Source: Bretschneidera sinensis (taxonomy: Eukaryota > Streptophyta > Magnoliopsida > Brassicales > Akaniaceae). Taken from it: 64,000 nucleotides of DNA. Shown one piece after another: positions 23,444 to 35,700 of the stretch (positions are counted from its first letter, which is position 1; each line of letters opens with the position of its first letter). The notes below the pieces were generated by a model. The model worked only from the letters and a program-made list of their open reading frames with translations, was not told the DNA's origin and searched no databases. Made by a program: the position numbers and the translations under genes. The stretch is from assembly GCA_023935145.1 (NCBI GenBank), contig CM043699.1, forward strand, positions 127,908,536-127,972,535, written 5' to 3'.

Positions 23444-24310
23444 TAGAGGTGGCAAAATCTGATCCAACCTTACCCAACCCGGTCCAAACCCGATCCGACC
23501 CGAAAATACGTCAAAATAATATGACTCAAACCTGACCCGACCCTAACCCAAGTGACCCGAAATGACCCAGATTTAAAATGACTAGAACCCGACCCGGCAT
23601 AAACCCGAACAACCCGAAACGATCCGAAAACCAGAAACTGCCCGACTCGAAATGACTTGAAAATATAATTTTTATAAAAAAAATAATATGATTTCTAAAA
23701 CTGGGATAATAGTTCATTTATTAGTTGTCAAATAAAATAAATTATATCATAATTAATTATTTATAAATTTATATGTGTTGATATGCATTGTTCAACATTC
23801 TATTAATGTAAGTAATATCATTAATTTTAAATCAAAAATCAAGAAGAATAAATTTTGCATTGTTCTTCACATCACAATAAAATTTTGTTTTTAATTGTCT
23901 TGAAAAATATAATGAAATGAAGTGATTATATGAAATTTAATCTCCAAAATTTGGTATAAGACGTTACTAGTGAGAATAACTGTGTGGACCAATTGTCTGA
24001 AATCATTTAAGACTGAATTTTGGGACTAATGGTCATAAATACTACTTAAAAAATTAAATATATTCTCTAAAAAATTAAGTATTGATTTATTATTAATTAA
24101 TTTTTACAGATTTGACAATATAACTCATTTAGTCCTATTATATTCAAATAAAATATTTTTTAGTTAAACATAAATATCTATTTTGTTAATTCGACTCGAC
24201 TCGACCCGCCATGACCCGAGACCCAATTATGACCCGAACCCGACCGATCCGAAGTGACCCACAACCAATGACCCGTGACTCATTATGACCCGACCCATTT
24301 ACCACCTCTA
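23444..24310. mobile_element. Non-autonomous hAT-type element (867 bp)
   Basis: Terminal inverted repeats TAGAGGTGGCAAA (left) and TAGAGGTGGTAAA (right, reverse complement) differ at one of 13 positions. Perfect 8-bp flanking duplications ATTATATG lie at 23,436-23,443 and 24,311-24,318. Both ends carry many RACCCGA/GACCCGA words (about 23,460-23,660 and 24,190-24,300), and the middle is A+T-rich with no transposase. The 8-bp duplication, TIR and subterminal repeats are those of the hAT superfamily. Confidence 0.9.
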
Positions 24311-24582
24311 ATTATATGAAGAGGGAGTCTTTATATGGAAGTTCTATACATGAAGGCATGTTTCTTGTTGGCAGCTTATAGAACTGCAAGCATAAATCTA
24401 ATGGATACTGATATATAAAATAGTGAAGGAAAAGACATGATGGATTAATCATTTAGCAATTGCAAATTTATATTCTTAAAGCAACCCCAACCAACTAATT
24501 ATCAAAGACCATGAGTTGTTTCATTAAACTATGTTTGAAGAGAAAACACTGCTTTGTTATTGATTCTGTTTTTAATGTAACA

Positions 24583-25690
24583 GGCAATTGACCTTGCGAA
24601 TTTTAAAAGTTCTTCGGTCTGTCCAAAGAGTTCATAAAATCGTTTTGTGGAGACTACAGGCCTAGCATCATTGATGGTGACTCTTCAAGCACTTGCTTCA
24701 ACAGACTAAAGTTTTAGCCTCATATGCCTATGAAGATCACACAAATTAGGGTATAAAGGCAAGCATATCAATTTATTAAAAAGAAAAAACCCTTCTTTGT
24801 TGTCCAATTTTTGTGACACTAACATCATGCCACAACTTTCATTGATATCAAATAGGTTTTCGGAATTATTATGTCGTGGAGGATTATTTCACGAGCTTCA
24901 ACTTATACTGCAAAGATTGGAAATCAGTCTATATATCTTAGTCCATCAAGGCCACAATTTATGGGGACTGCTACCACAAATTTGAATGAATTATTTATTC
25001 AAGGCACAAGATGGGGATCTGGATCGGGTAATGTTGCTCTCTCAAAGTTCTGTCCTCTGATCTATGGGTCACTAAGGATGTCTTTTTTTAAGAGCATGTG
25101 TTATGCAGAACTTTCATTTTTCAATTTTTTCCATTGCTTCTCTCTCTGGTGTTTGGCTACTATTCCTCAACTTTGTTTATTGAATGGAATATCTTTTTAC
25201 CATGTGGTAGCTACAACTACTAAAAAAAGAAGCCTACTTATATTTCCAATACTTTATTAAGAAGATAATCCAATTCCCACTAAATATTTACTTTTTGGAT
25301 TGCAAGTCTCAAGTTAATTTTTCAAAGTATTTTCATTAATTTTCACATATGTTCTATAGAAATATTTATATGAGGCCCTCAGTAATAGAGGGTCAATTTT
25401 GAATTAGAGAAATGAACGGAAGATGTGGATGATAAAGTCATGCACACGTTATTTATATGGAAGTTTGGATGCTATTATGAATAAGCTTGGGTTGAGGGAA
25501 GTTTTGTGGCCACAAATAAAATTGATGACGATAACAAATAAAACTATATCGGAAGGGTTATCTTTGATTTCTAAACATCAACTGTGTTGTTTATTCCATT
25601 GGTAACCCTAGTTATCTTGAACGTTACATTTTTTATCGAGCGAGTTATTAGAGTGATCTTTGCAAGAAATTGGGACAAGATATTCATTCA
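24583..25690 (+). pseudogene. Cellulose synthase-like protein G (CSLG) pseudogene fragment
   Basis: Pieces of the C-terminal half of a CSLG-type Golgi glycosyltransferase are in order: KEFIKSFCGDYRPSIIDGDS (from 24,630), TKVLASYAYEDHTN in another frame (about 24,708), VVEDYFTSFNLYCKDWKS (about 24,873), then a long open stretch from TATTNLNELFIQGTRW through CPLIYG, CLATIPQLCLLNG (24,968-25,190), a part with MWMIKSCTRYLYGSLDAIM (25,421) and a last membrane segment LVTLVILNVTFFIERVIRVI (25,600). The normally invariant Trp after HTN is a stop, frames change repeatedly, and the N-terminal catalytic half is absent. Some spacers may be old introns. Confidence 0.8.
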
Positions 25691-26265
25691 AATAATTTTT
25701 CTCATTTTAAATTTTAATTATGAATTATGCAGTTTTTAAAATTATGCTTTTGGGATATATAGAAAAGCTTTGTTACACTCTTCACACTTTTTGGTCTCTT
25801 ACCAAGCAAAAGTGGAGAGAACCAGAACATCCACGACATTGAGTCTGCAAAGCCTTCTCCATTGAGTCGGATGATTCTTCTTTACCTAAGGTTTTACTTC
25901 AAACGTTTACTATTGCTCTGTTGTTTGACCTTTCTTTTTGGATCTTTTGATCATTGACTAAAATAGGTTTTCTGGTTCTAAATCTTTTGTATATGGAGTA
26001 CATTAAGAGACATCGGGTACTACCGTTTTTTTAGCTTGGGAGGATAAGCAGATATGCAGGATTGTGTTCTTAGGTGTTAGTAGGAAATCAAGTTGTCCTG
26101 CAATTTCTCTGAAGGGACCAATTTCAGGATCCTGCTGCAGCCTTGTACCAATCAGAATTCATGATTTTAAGGGACCAATTATAATCAGAATTCCCGTGTT
26201 TTCTTTTTATTCTTTTTTTTTTATGAAAGAAAATAAGAATCATGATATTAATTAGCTAGACCACA
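25691..26265. other. No gene seen
   Basis: A+T-rich spacer between the CSLG remnant and the LINE remnant. Short open frames show no family resemblance. Confidence 0.5.
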
Positions 26266-26990
26266 AAGCAAAGCGTCCACTAATAAGGTTGAAAAGAACA
26301 CGGATGGTGCTTCTTTCCGTCAAATACAAAAATCATTCACAAATTGAGCCTCTCTAACAAGGATATGAGAAGCAACATTAATTGTCCTAAGAATAAAAGA
26401 AATTTTGAAATCTTGAAACCTTGTAGATAAAACTTTGATATCTTCAATGAAGAGTCTTCCTCCGTATTCTGTACAGTTTGGACCAGCCTCGAGCAGTCCC
26501 CTTCCAAGTGAACAGACCTGTAACCTTCGTTCAGTGCGAAAGTCTTAGCTTGACGAGCAGCAAAAGCTTCAATAATAAAAGGATCTTCCACATTACTGAT
26601 TTTTCGAGAGAACCCAACAAGAAATTTCCCTTCACCATCCCTCACCACGGCACCCAAGCCTACAGTGGAGTCGTCCCGAAAGTAAGCTACGTCAACGTTA
26701 ATCTTCACATACGGCAACCTAGGAGCAACCCACTGAACCACCGGCTTAACTGTAGGTATTTTTATTCATGCCTCCTTACCGAAGCACTCACAAACCTCTG
26801 CATCATAGCTATTGACGAAACGAACCAGCTCCTCCACGCCTTTTCCACCCTTTCCTAACAGAAACTGATTTCTATTTCCCCAGATAACCCAAGCTGTGAT
26901 TCCCCATCGAATTACCTTGTCTCTATCCCATTCCTCCTTGCACCATAACAACCATTGATGAATCCCCATAGCACAACACTGCTCTGAATT
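26266..26990 (-). pseudogene. LINE 3' end: RNase H domain remnant
   Basis: Minus-strand frame 26,969-26,766 (GITAWVIWGNRNQFLLGKGG) and 26,741-26,337 (VKINVDVAYFRDDSTVGLGA, VVRDGEGKFL, IIEAFAARQAKTFALNEGY, VHLEGDCSRLV) lie in the same reading frame, separated by one TGA. This is the RNase H-like tail of plant L1-type LINE ORF2 and of the many host-genome fragments derived from it. Upstream endonuclease and reverse transcriptase are missing, so it is a 5'-truncated copy. Confidence 0.8.
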
Positions 26991-27491
26991 AAAGTGTCTA
27001 AATTTAACGATTTAAAAAAAGAATTTTACACGGTGGTAAGCATTCTCATTTCTAAAGAAAATGAGGGCTACGTCCCCTGTTTAGCACAGTACTGAAAAGG
27101 ATTTTTTTTTATGGACAGAATTTTGAACCCCAACCTCAGACATCATTAATAATAATAAAAAAAAAAAGGTTTAGAGCTTTCAGTCTTCAACTAACCTAGC
27201 CCAAATTTTAAATGGAATTTTGGGTTAAGGATTTTATTGATGAATTGGGCTTTGGTCAGTTGGGTTGGAACAGGTTTTCATAAAATCAAAGTGAGAGTCG
27301 TGTGAGAGTATAGTTCTTTGCTGCTAAACAATTGCTGAAGCATCTCGTCACAACTCACAAGAAATCCACTTTTGCTACTGAGCAAGAAAGTTCTTATTTT
27401 CACTCCATAATGATAACTTTTTAGGGTTTTAGACCAAAACAAATTATTTTCCCCTCTTTCTCCTCCCAAAATCTTCTGGTAACAAACACAA
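26991..27491. other. Spacer with the probable promoter and 5' UTR of PRA1
   Basis: No coding region apart from antisense shadows. The last ~200 bp, rich in C and T just before 27,492, are likely the PRA1 5' leader. No TATA box can be named with confidence. Confidence 0.35.
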
Positions 27492-28028
27492 ATGTCTATC
27501 CAGTTAATCTCTCGCTTCAACGAAACCACCCAATCAATCAATGCCACGCGTCGGCCGTGGCGCGACTTCCTAGACCTCACCGCATTCAGTTATCCCCCGT
27601 CCTTCTCGGACGCCACCACCCGCATCACCCAGAACCTCACCCACTTCCGCGTTAATTATACCATAATCCTCCTACTAATCCTCTTCTTAAGCCTAGTCTG
27701 CCACCCATTCTCTCTTATCGCCTTCTTGTTCGTGCTAATGGCGTGGTTCTTCCTCTATTTCTCTTGCGAGGAATCGCTGGTAATCTTCAATTTTACCGTC
27801 GACGATGGGGTCGTTGTGGTCTTGCTATTCGGGTTCACGATTGCTGCGCTTGTTTTAACGCACGTGTGGGTCAATGCATTGGTTTCGGCTGGAATCGGTG
27901 TTGTTTTGGTGGTTTTGCACGCGGCGTTGAGGGGCACAGATGATCTCGTGATGGATGATTTGGAGACGCCTTATGGGCCCATGCTTTCAGGTGACAATAG
28001 TCCTCGAGCAGTTTTTAGTGTTATCTGA
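27492..28028 (+). CDS. PRA1: PRA1 family protein (prenylated Rab acceptor type), single exon
   Basis: 178 residues, uninterrupted, ATG at 27,492 and TGA at 28,026. PRA1 proteins are small tetra-spanning membrane proteins of the ER, Golgi and endosomes that bind Rab GTPases and aid vesicle traffic. The family signature is present: WRDFLDLTAFSYP (residues ~23-35), RITQNLTHFRVNYTIILLLI (~44-63), HPFSLIAFLFVLMAWFFLYF (~71-90), then two more hydrophobic segments (~105-145) and LHAALRGTDDLVMDD near the C-terminus. Plant PRA1 genes are usually intronless, as here. It is the only plus-strand host gene in the window. The subgroup (B to F) cannot be settled by eye; the charged tail is like the D/E/F types. 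Confidence 0.92.
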   Translation: MSIQLISRFNETTQSINATRRPWRDFLDLTAFSYPPSFSDATTRITQNLTHFRVNYTIILLLILFLSLVCHPFSLIAFLFVLMAWFFLYFSCEESLVIFNFTVDDGVVVVLLFGFTIAALVLTHVWVNALVSAGIGVVLVVLHAALRGTDDLVMDDLETPYGPMLSGDNSPRAVFSVI

Positions 28029-28831
28029 TGATTTTCTTCTTTCTTTTTTTTTTGTTTTTGTATTTGTGTTCTTGTTGAAATTCAAGTGAATAATTCGTAT
28101 ATAAAAAAAAAAACAGTTGATTTGGATGATGTAAATTGCTTTTGGTTCGTTGACGAAATCAATTGTAGTTTTATTTTTCTTGCAAAGGGAGCATTTTCTT
28201 GTGTTTTGCTATGTACTCTTTGCAATTAAATATAATGTGATTAATTGTAAAAAAAAAAAAAGAAAGATTATTAGCAAACCAATTGTGCTTGTTATGGAAT
28301 GGGTATGCTTGGGTTTAAGGTATTCCATCGGTAAGTCACAAGAACATACGTTATGAAGTCAATTCTAATGGCTTCCAACTGCTCATCAGGTCACAGTAGC
28401 ATTTGTTTTTCTAGCTGTCTCAAAATAAACAAATGCACCCACAAGCAATCTTTTCTGGCCCACACGGCTGCACTGCTGGTTCATGGTATGGTCGGTAGTA
28501 CTTTTTTTAGTTCTGTCTCTCTTCCCTTTTTTTTCCTTTTTTTAACGGATGGGAATGGTTAATTTGAGAGATCTCACCACCAGCAAATTCTTGTAGCTCT
28601 CTAGTTAAGATAAAAATAACAGGAGGATCCGTAAAAAAAATTTAAAAAAAAGGAGAAAATCAAAAGGAAAGAACTAACACTTGGATGGTACATTAAATTA
28701 TCGTTGAGCACGATTTTTACTTTTGAATTGAAAGCCCAGCCCCTTAGTGTACTTGGGGGAATTTTCCGCGAGTTATTGAAGAGGATTATCTACATGAGTT
28801 GCTGATCCATTGAACACTAAGGGTTTGACAC
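28029..28831. other. PRA1 3' flank, no gene seen
   Basis: A+T-rich with A-runs at 28,101 and 28,249. Candidate polyadenylation signals exist but none is distinctive. Confidence 0.4.
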
Positions 28832-29279
28832 CAGGGTGTGTTTAGGAGGGGAGAAAAGTGGAAACAAAAGTCAAATGAAAGAAAACCAAGAACAATAATG
28901 CTTTTTTTAATGTGTTTAGTAAGATGATAGAAAACTAAGAGAAAAAAAATAATTTTTTCAAAATAAAAAAATGAAGAAAGAAAATGTAAATATTATTACT
29001 TTATTATTATATTTTTTATAATATTAATGGATAATAAATTAAGAGATTTATTAGTAAATTGGTAATTTTTTCTGATTCCTCTCTCGTTTTTCATTCTCCA
29101 ATTTTTTTAATTTTAGAGAATTATGTATGATTTGGACATAGAAGAAGAAAAATCAAATCTTATTAGTTTTCTTTTCTCTCTCTTACTTAACAAAAGAAAA
29201 GTTCACTTTTCACACCTTTTTTTTCCTTTAGTTTTTTTTCCTCAAACTTTTCTCTTTTACTAAACTCACACTACCCCTG
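28832..29279. mobile_element. Possible MITE with imperfect inverted ends
   Basis: The left end CAGGGTGTGTTTAGGAGG and the reverse complement of the right end, CAGGGGTAGTGTGAGTTTAG, share CAGGG and a GTTTAG..GAGAAAAG block. The 448-bp body is A+T-rich and non-coding. I could not find a matching target duplication, so this stays tentative; the CAGGG start would fit hAT. Confidence 0.4.
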
Positions 29280-29774
29280 AGAAGACAATTAGCCTTTCAA
29301 GATGCACCTGTTCCTTCCCTTTGCATGATTTTTGTACCATTAATCTAGCTTGTCACAATTCACAACACAGTGCCGGTCTCTTGCTTTATCTGCTTGCCTT
29401 CAATTCGTGGATCAAGACAAAGCCAGAGACCCCAACAATTGCAAAAACAGGGGTACAAGTATATAATATTTGCCTTTTATTATCTTTCAAATATATTTCA
29501 AATGAATTAAACCAATTTCTCCTTCCTATGCCTACTTATGTTACAAGCAAGTTGAATAAAACAAGCAAACCTGTGTACCATAAAAGCGCATGTCACGCCA
29601 TGTAATGAACCTGTGTAAATGCACGAGTTCAAATAGAACCTTTTTTGTTTCTCCCAAAGCAAATGCACTTGGAAAAAGGGGGGGGGAGAGGAAAGGTTAC
29701 TGTCTCAGACCACTTGGACTGAGATCACTGTTGCAACTTGCAAGAGGTGATTGCAAGCATAATCCACACATGCT

Positions 29775-32700
29775 TTATGGGGGATGAGCTTTTCGACCAT
29801 ACGACAGAACCATCACAAAATCCCTGCCTGAGCTGCCCACAGATGATTGTTTTCTTTCTGATGTTGGGGTTGTCTGCACCCACCACTCTACTAGGTAATG
29901 CAGTTGCAATGTCGAAAGCACTGGCTGACCCCGCAAACAGATCTCTACCTGAAAAAGGAATCACAAGCAACAGCAAAGTTAAAATTTCCAGAGTACTGAA
30001 AACTGACTGAAGTTTTAAGAAATAAAGGATACTGTAATCTTACAAGTAGCTAGCAGTTTTTTTTTTTTTTTAATATGTATTAGTAACATTCTTTAGTTGT
30101 GTGCATTTGATGCAGGTTGCTATTATTCATTATATATCTGACAATTTCCTTTATTTATGCCCTTCAATACCCCATTCAGTGCTGTCTACGGCCATTTCTT
30201 CCAATGGAAAGTATTTTTATTCATTCCAAAATCAATAGTAGTTAACATAGTTACTACTGTTTCATATAAGAGGCTATAGAGAAACAGCATAAGGCAAAGC
30301 ATTGATTACAGGAAGGAATTTGACATGGGTATGTCCAACCTAGCATGGGCCTGCCCAACAAAAATCTAATAATCTCTTGTCAACTAAGCAAGGTGCAAGG
30401 TCCAAGCCCAAAGTGGAAGAAGATTCGGATGCAACAGCTTACTAGATTTAGGCTGATCATACCAGGCCCAAACGATCTCTTTTTTGAGATTTTCTTAAGT
30501 CCAAATTAAAGTTCAAGACGTCATCTTTCCAACCAAACAAGTTTCAGCCCATTTGGAGATGTGTGGAAGAAGATATGGCCGTTTGAATTCTGCTAGTTGG
30601 GTCCTCCTGAAATTCCGGGATTGTATTCTTCTTTTGGCCTTTTTCTTGATTCCTTGCATGTTTTAGGGATTGTCTCATTCCTTGTTTTAGGGATTGTTTC
30701 ATTGCATGTTTTATGGATTGTTTCCTTGCATGTTTTAGGGATTGTTTGCTTGCATGTTTTATGCCTTGTTTTCTTGCTTATCCTAAGCTTAGAGGGTTGT
30801 TCTAAGCTCTATAAATACTTGTGTTTGTAAGTTGAAAAATCAGACTTGAGTTTATAAATTGAAATCAGCCTTTGGCTTTTAGAAGAGAGTTTTCTCCTTC
30901 TTGTAATTCTGTATCTCTTTGGTATAATCCTTAGAGTGGTGAATTCCTATAGTTCTGTATCCCTTGTGTTAATCCTTTGGGTGGTGATATTCTATATCCC
31001 TTTGGTGTTATCTCTTGGGTGGTGAACTCTTATCTTTCATTTTGTTGTTTGTTTGTTTAGTTTCCTTCAATTCTATTTCAATCCGGTATCAAATTGGTAT
31101 CAGAGCTTTGGTTTCTCAAGTGTGATATCTAACACCTTGATTTCCATAGTTCTTGTTATTATGGCTGGTCGTGGTCGTCGTGGTCAAGCTATTCCAATAG
31201 CAGCTCCAGCACCGCAAGGAGACCCGCGAGATATCGAGCTGGAAGCCTTGAGGAGACAAGTGCAGCAACTCGAACAACGCCTAGAGCGTTATGAAACTTC
31301 TGAACATGGTGCTCCTCGTCATGGCTCAGATGCTGAAGTTTCCAGCAATGATGGAGATGAAGTTAATCCTTTTCACCAAGCTCGTAGCCATGCCTCAAAT
31401 GACAGCACGCCACCTCACCCCCGTGAGCTAAGAAATCACGTTTTCCAACGTGATTATGACGTCAAGGTGGACATTCCAGAATTTGAAGGAAGAATGCAAC
31501 CCGATGAATTCATTGATTGGCTTAACACCATTGAGCGGATCTTTGATTACAAAGATGTTGCAGATCACAAGAAGGTGAAGCTTGTTGCCATCAAGCTACG
31601 AAAACATGCTTCTATTTGGTGGGAACACCTTAAGAGGCAGCGAGAACGTGAAAGGAAGAGTCGCATTGTGACATGGGCAAAGATGAAGAAGGCTCTTAAG
31701 AAGAAGTATTTGCCAGATCATTATAGGCAAGATGCTTTTCTTAAGTTCCACAACTTTCGACAAAACGATCTCTCCGTGGAAGAATATACAGCAGAGTTCG
31801 ATTATTCTATGATGCGTTGTGACATCGTAGAGCCCGAAGAACAAATGGTAGCCCGCTACCTTGGAGGGTTACGTCGTGAAATCAGTAATGTTGTACAATT
31901 ACAACCTTACTGGACCTACAATGATGTTTGCAAGCTAGCACTAAAGGTGGAGAAACAATTAATGGAAGGGCGTAAGAATACTTATCGACCTTTCAATCGC
32001 GATGGAATCACAAACCGGGGGAGTAGTTCTACTTCCAAGGCCACTCCATCAACCAAAACTGCAGCTGTCAAACCACCTGCAAGGAATGAAGCTCGATCAG
32101 GTTCTAATCGCTTCAATAATTCTAATTCAAGTAGAAAATGCTTTAAATGTCATGGTTTTGGACATATTGCTTCCGATTGTCCAAATCGCAAGATAATCTC
32201 CCTTGTTGAAGAAGAATTGGAAGATAATGCTGAGGAGGAGCAAGTTGAGGACGAATCCGAGGAGGAGTTCACGTATGCGGATCAGGGAGAGTCTCTTGTT
32301 ATTCGTAGACTCTTGAAGTCAACTTATGCAGAAGATGATTGGCTTCGAAACAACATTTTCCACACCAAATGCACTTCCAATGGCAAGGTGTGTAATGTCA
32401 TCATTGATGGGGGAAGTTGTGAGAATGTGGTGTCTACAACTATGGTGGAGAAGCTGAATCTAAAAACAGAAGCTCATTCCCATCCCTACAAACTTCAATG
32501 GCTTCGAAAAGGCAACGATATTCAGGTAACTAAGAAATGCTTAGTTCAATTCTCCATTGGGAAAAATTATGAGGATGAAGTTATGTGTGATGTTGTCCCT
32601 ATGGATGCATGTCATATACTACTTGGTAGGCCATGGCAGTATGATAGGAAAGTTATCTATGATGGTCTCAAAAACACCTATTCTTTTGTAAAGAATGGAA

Positions 32701-35700
32701 TTAAAGTGACTTTAGCCCCACTGAAAATGATATTCACTCCTAAACCTTCTAAAAGGGAGGGTTGTAGTTTACTTTCTGTAGGTGAAGTTGAGAAAACTTT
32801 AACAGAATGTGGAGAGGGGTACGCTCTTATGGTTGTTGAAAAGAAAGATCCCATTGAGATTCCACTTATAATACAACCACTTCTTAAGGAATTCCCTGAT
32901 ATTATTCCTGAAGAACTTCCACCGGGCCTTCCACCTATGAGGGGTATACAGCACCATATTGATCTTATTCCAGGTTCTGTTTTACCTAACAAAGCAGCTT
33001 ATCGGATGAATCCAAGGGAGCATGAAGAGTTACAAAGTCAAGTTGATGAGCTGATCTCCAAAGGTCTTGTACGAGAAAGCATGAGTTCTTGCGCTGTTCC
33101 AGCACTTCTAGTACCAAAGAAGGACGGTTCATGGCGAATGTGCATTGACAGCAGGGCTGTCAACAAAATCACCATCCGGTACCGCTTTCCCATCCCACGG
33201 TTGGATGATCTCTTGGATCAACTTCATGGAGCCATAATCTTCTCAAACATCGATCTTCGCAGCGGATATCATCAAATTCGCATGAGAGATGGCGATGAAT
33301 GGAAGACAACGTTCAAAACGAGAGATGGTCTTTATGAATGGATGGTCATGCCATTCGGACTATCTAATGCTCCGAGTACTTTTATGCGCCTTATGAATCA
33401 TATTTTCAAACCATTTATGGGTCAATTTGTTGTTGTTTACTTTGATGATATCTTAGTTTACAGCAAGTCTCAAGAGCAACATATGGAGCATCTTCATCAA
33501 GTTTTCCAAACCTTACGGGAACAAAAGTTGTATGTCAACTTGAAGAAGTGTCATTTCTTCACTAATAGCCTTGTGTTCTTAGGCTATGTTGTTTGCAAAG
33601 AAGGAATCATGATGGATCCGGGCAAGATAGAGGCAATCACCAGCTGGCCTATTCCCAAGTCCCTTCACGACATAAGAAGCTTTCATGGACTTGCATCATT
33701 CTATCGACGGTTCATCAAAGGCTTCAGCACCATTATTGCTCCTATCACGGAATGCCTTAAAGGGGGAACATTCAAGTGGACGAAGGAAGCCCAAAAGAGC
33801 TTTGAACTTCTCAAACAGAAGGTAACGGAGGCCCCAGTCCTTACACTTCCAGATTTCTCCAAAGTGTTCGAAGTTGATTGCGATGCCTCTAATTTAGGGG
33901 TTGGTGGTGTTCTCAGCCAAGAAGGTAAACCCATTGCCTTTTTTAGTGAAAAGCTCAATGAATCTCGAAAGAAGTATTCAACATATGACAAAGAATTCTA
34001 TGCTCTTGTTCGTGCCTTGGGGCATTGGAGTCATTATCTACTCCATAAAGAGTTTATACTTCATTCTGATCATGAAGCTCTAAAGTATTTGAGCAGCCAA
34101 CAAAAACTCAACAAGCGACATGCAAAGTGGAGTGAATTCTTGCAAGCCTATTCATTCTCCATCAAGCACAAGTCAGGTAAACTTAATCAAGTTGCTGACG
34201 CCCTAAGTCGAAGACACTCTTTACTTAACACTATGCAAGTGCAGGTTTTGGGTTTTGAAGTTGTCAAAGAACTTTATAAAGATGATCTTGATTTTGGCAA
34301 TGCATGGAAGGAATCTTCTAATGGTCCTAACAACCATTTCTTGTTACAAGATGGTTTTCTCTTCAAGGGCAATCTTTTGTGCATTCCTCGATGTTCGTTG
34401 AGAGAAGCCATTATCAAAGAAGCCCATGGAGGAGGCCTTGCTGGTCATTTTGGTAGAGATAAAACTTTAACTCTTGTGCAGGAACATTTTTTTTGGCCCA
34501 AAATGGTGAGAGATGTTGAGCGACATGTGAAGCAATGTCAAATTTGCCACCTCGCAAAGAGCCGCAAGCAAAACACCGGGCTATACATCCCATTACCTAT
34601 TCCTAATGCCCCATGGGAGGACGTTAGTATGGATTTTGTTGTAGGTTTGCCAAGAACTCAACGAAATAAAGACTCCATTATGGTGGTGGTTGATCGATTC
34701 TCAAAGATGGCTCATTTTGTTCCTTGCCACAAAACTCTTGATGCATCTCATGTTGCTGACCTATATTTCAGAGAAATTGTCAAACTTCATGGCATTCCTA
34801 AGACGATTACTTCTGATCGTGATTCCAAGTTCGTCGGACATTTTTGGCGTACTCTTTGGCGAAAGCTTGGCACTATCCTTGAATTCAGCTCCGCTTATCA
34901 TCCCCAAACAGATGGTCAAACTGAAGTTGTTAATCGAAGTTTGGGAAATCTTTTGAGAAGCTTTGTGGGGAAGAACATCCGTCAATGGGATCTCCTCCTA
35001 GCTCAAGCTGAATTTGCCTATAATAGGTCTACTAGCCAAACCACTGGCTATAGCCCCTTTGAGGCTGTCTATGGTCTCAAACCTATTAGCCCTCTTGATT
35101 TGGCTCCACTTCCGACTACTACCCAATTTAGTGGAGATGCCAATGAACGAACGAAGGAGATCAAGAAATTACATGAGCAGATTCGAGCTCATATTGAGAA
35201 GCAAAATGAGAAGTACCGCAAGCAAGCAAATAAACATAGAAAGCCTGCAGCTTTCAAAGAAGGAGATCTAGTATGGATTCATCTTCGAAAGGAACGTTTT
35301 CCCGCAAAACGACGGTCTAAACTTCTGCCACGAGCTGATGGCCCATTTAAGGTACTTCAACGCATTGGAGAAAATGCTTACAAGATTGAACTTCCAGGAG
35401 ATTATGGAGTATCTGCAACTTTCAATGTGAGTGACTTATCTCCCTATGAAGTAAATGAAGAAATCTTGGACTTGAGGGCAAGTCCCCATCAACTGGGGGA
35501 GCCTGACATGGGTATGTCCAACCTAGCATGGGCCTGCCCAACAAAAATCTAATAATCTCTTGTCAACTAAGCAAGGTGCAAGGTCCAAGCCCAAAGTGGA
35601 AGAAGATTCGGATGCAACAGCTTACTGGATTTAGGCTGATCATACCAGGCCCAAACGATCTCCTTTTTGAGATTTTCTTAAGTCCAAATTAAAGTTCAAG

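Larger units (their letters stand above)
30321..31091 (+). repeat. 5' LTR of the intact Ty3 element
   Basis: 771 bp, starts TGACATGGG and ends GGTATCA. The TATAAATA box is at 30,810-30,817, with five 24-bp tandem units at 30,656-30,775 just upstream. CCTTGTGTTAATCC and related short repeats lie downstream of TATA. Confidence 0.95.

Noticed and set aside
29738..30010. 90-codon plus-strand frame
   Set aside because: It is the antisense shadow of the last DRIP exon, which reads convincingly on the minus strand.
30597..30830. 77-codon frame identical to one at 35,780-36,013
   Set aside because: Both are translations of the 24-bp LTR repeat array, not genes.
32400..32430. Damaged protease active site (DGGS) in the intact Ty3 element
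   Set aside because: As I recall, this form is normal in the related plant chromovirus lineage, so it is not evidence of inactivation.
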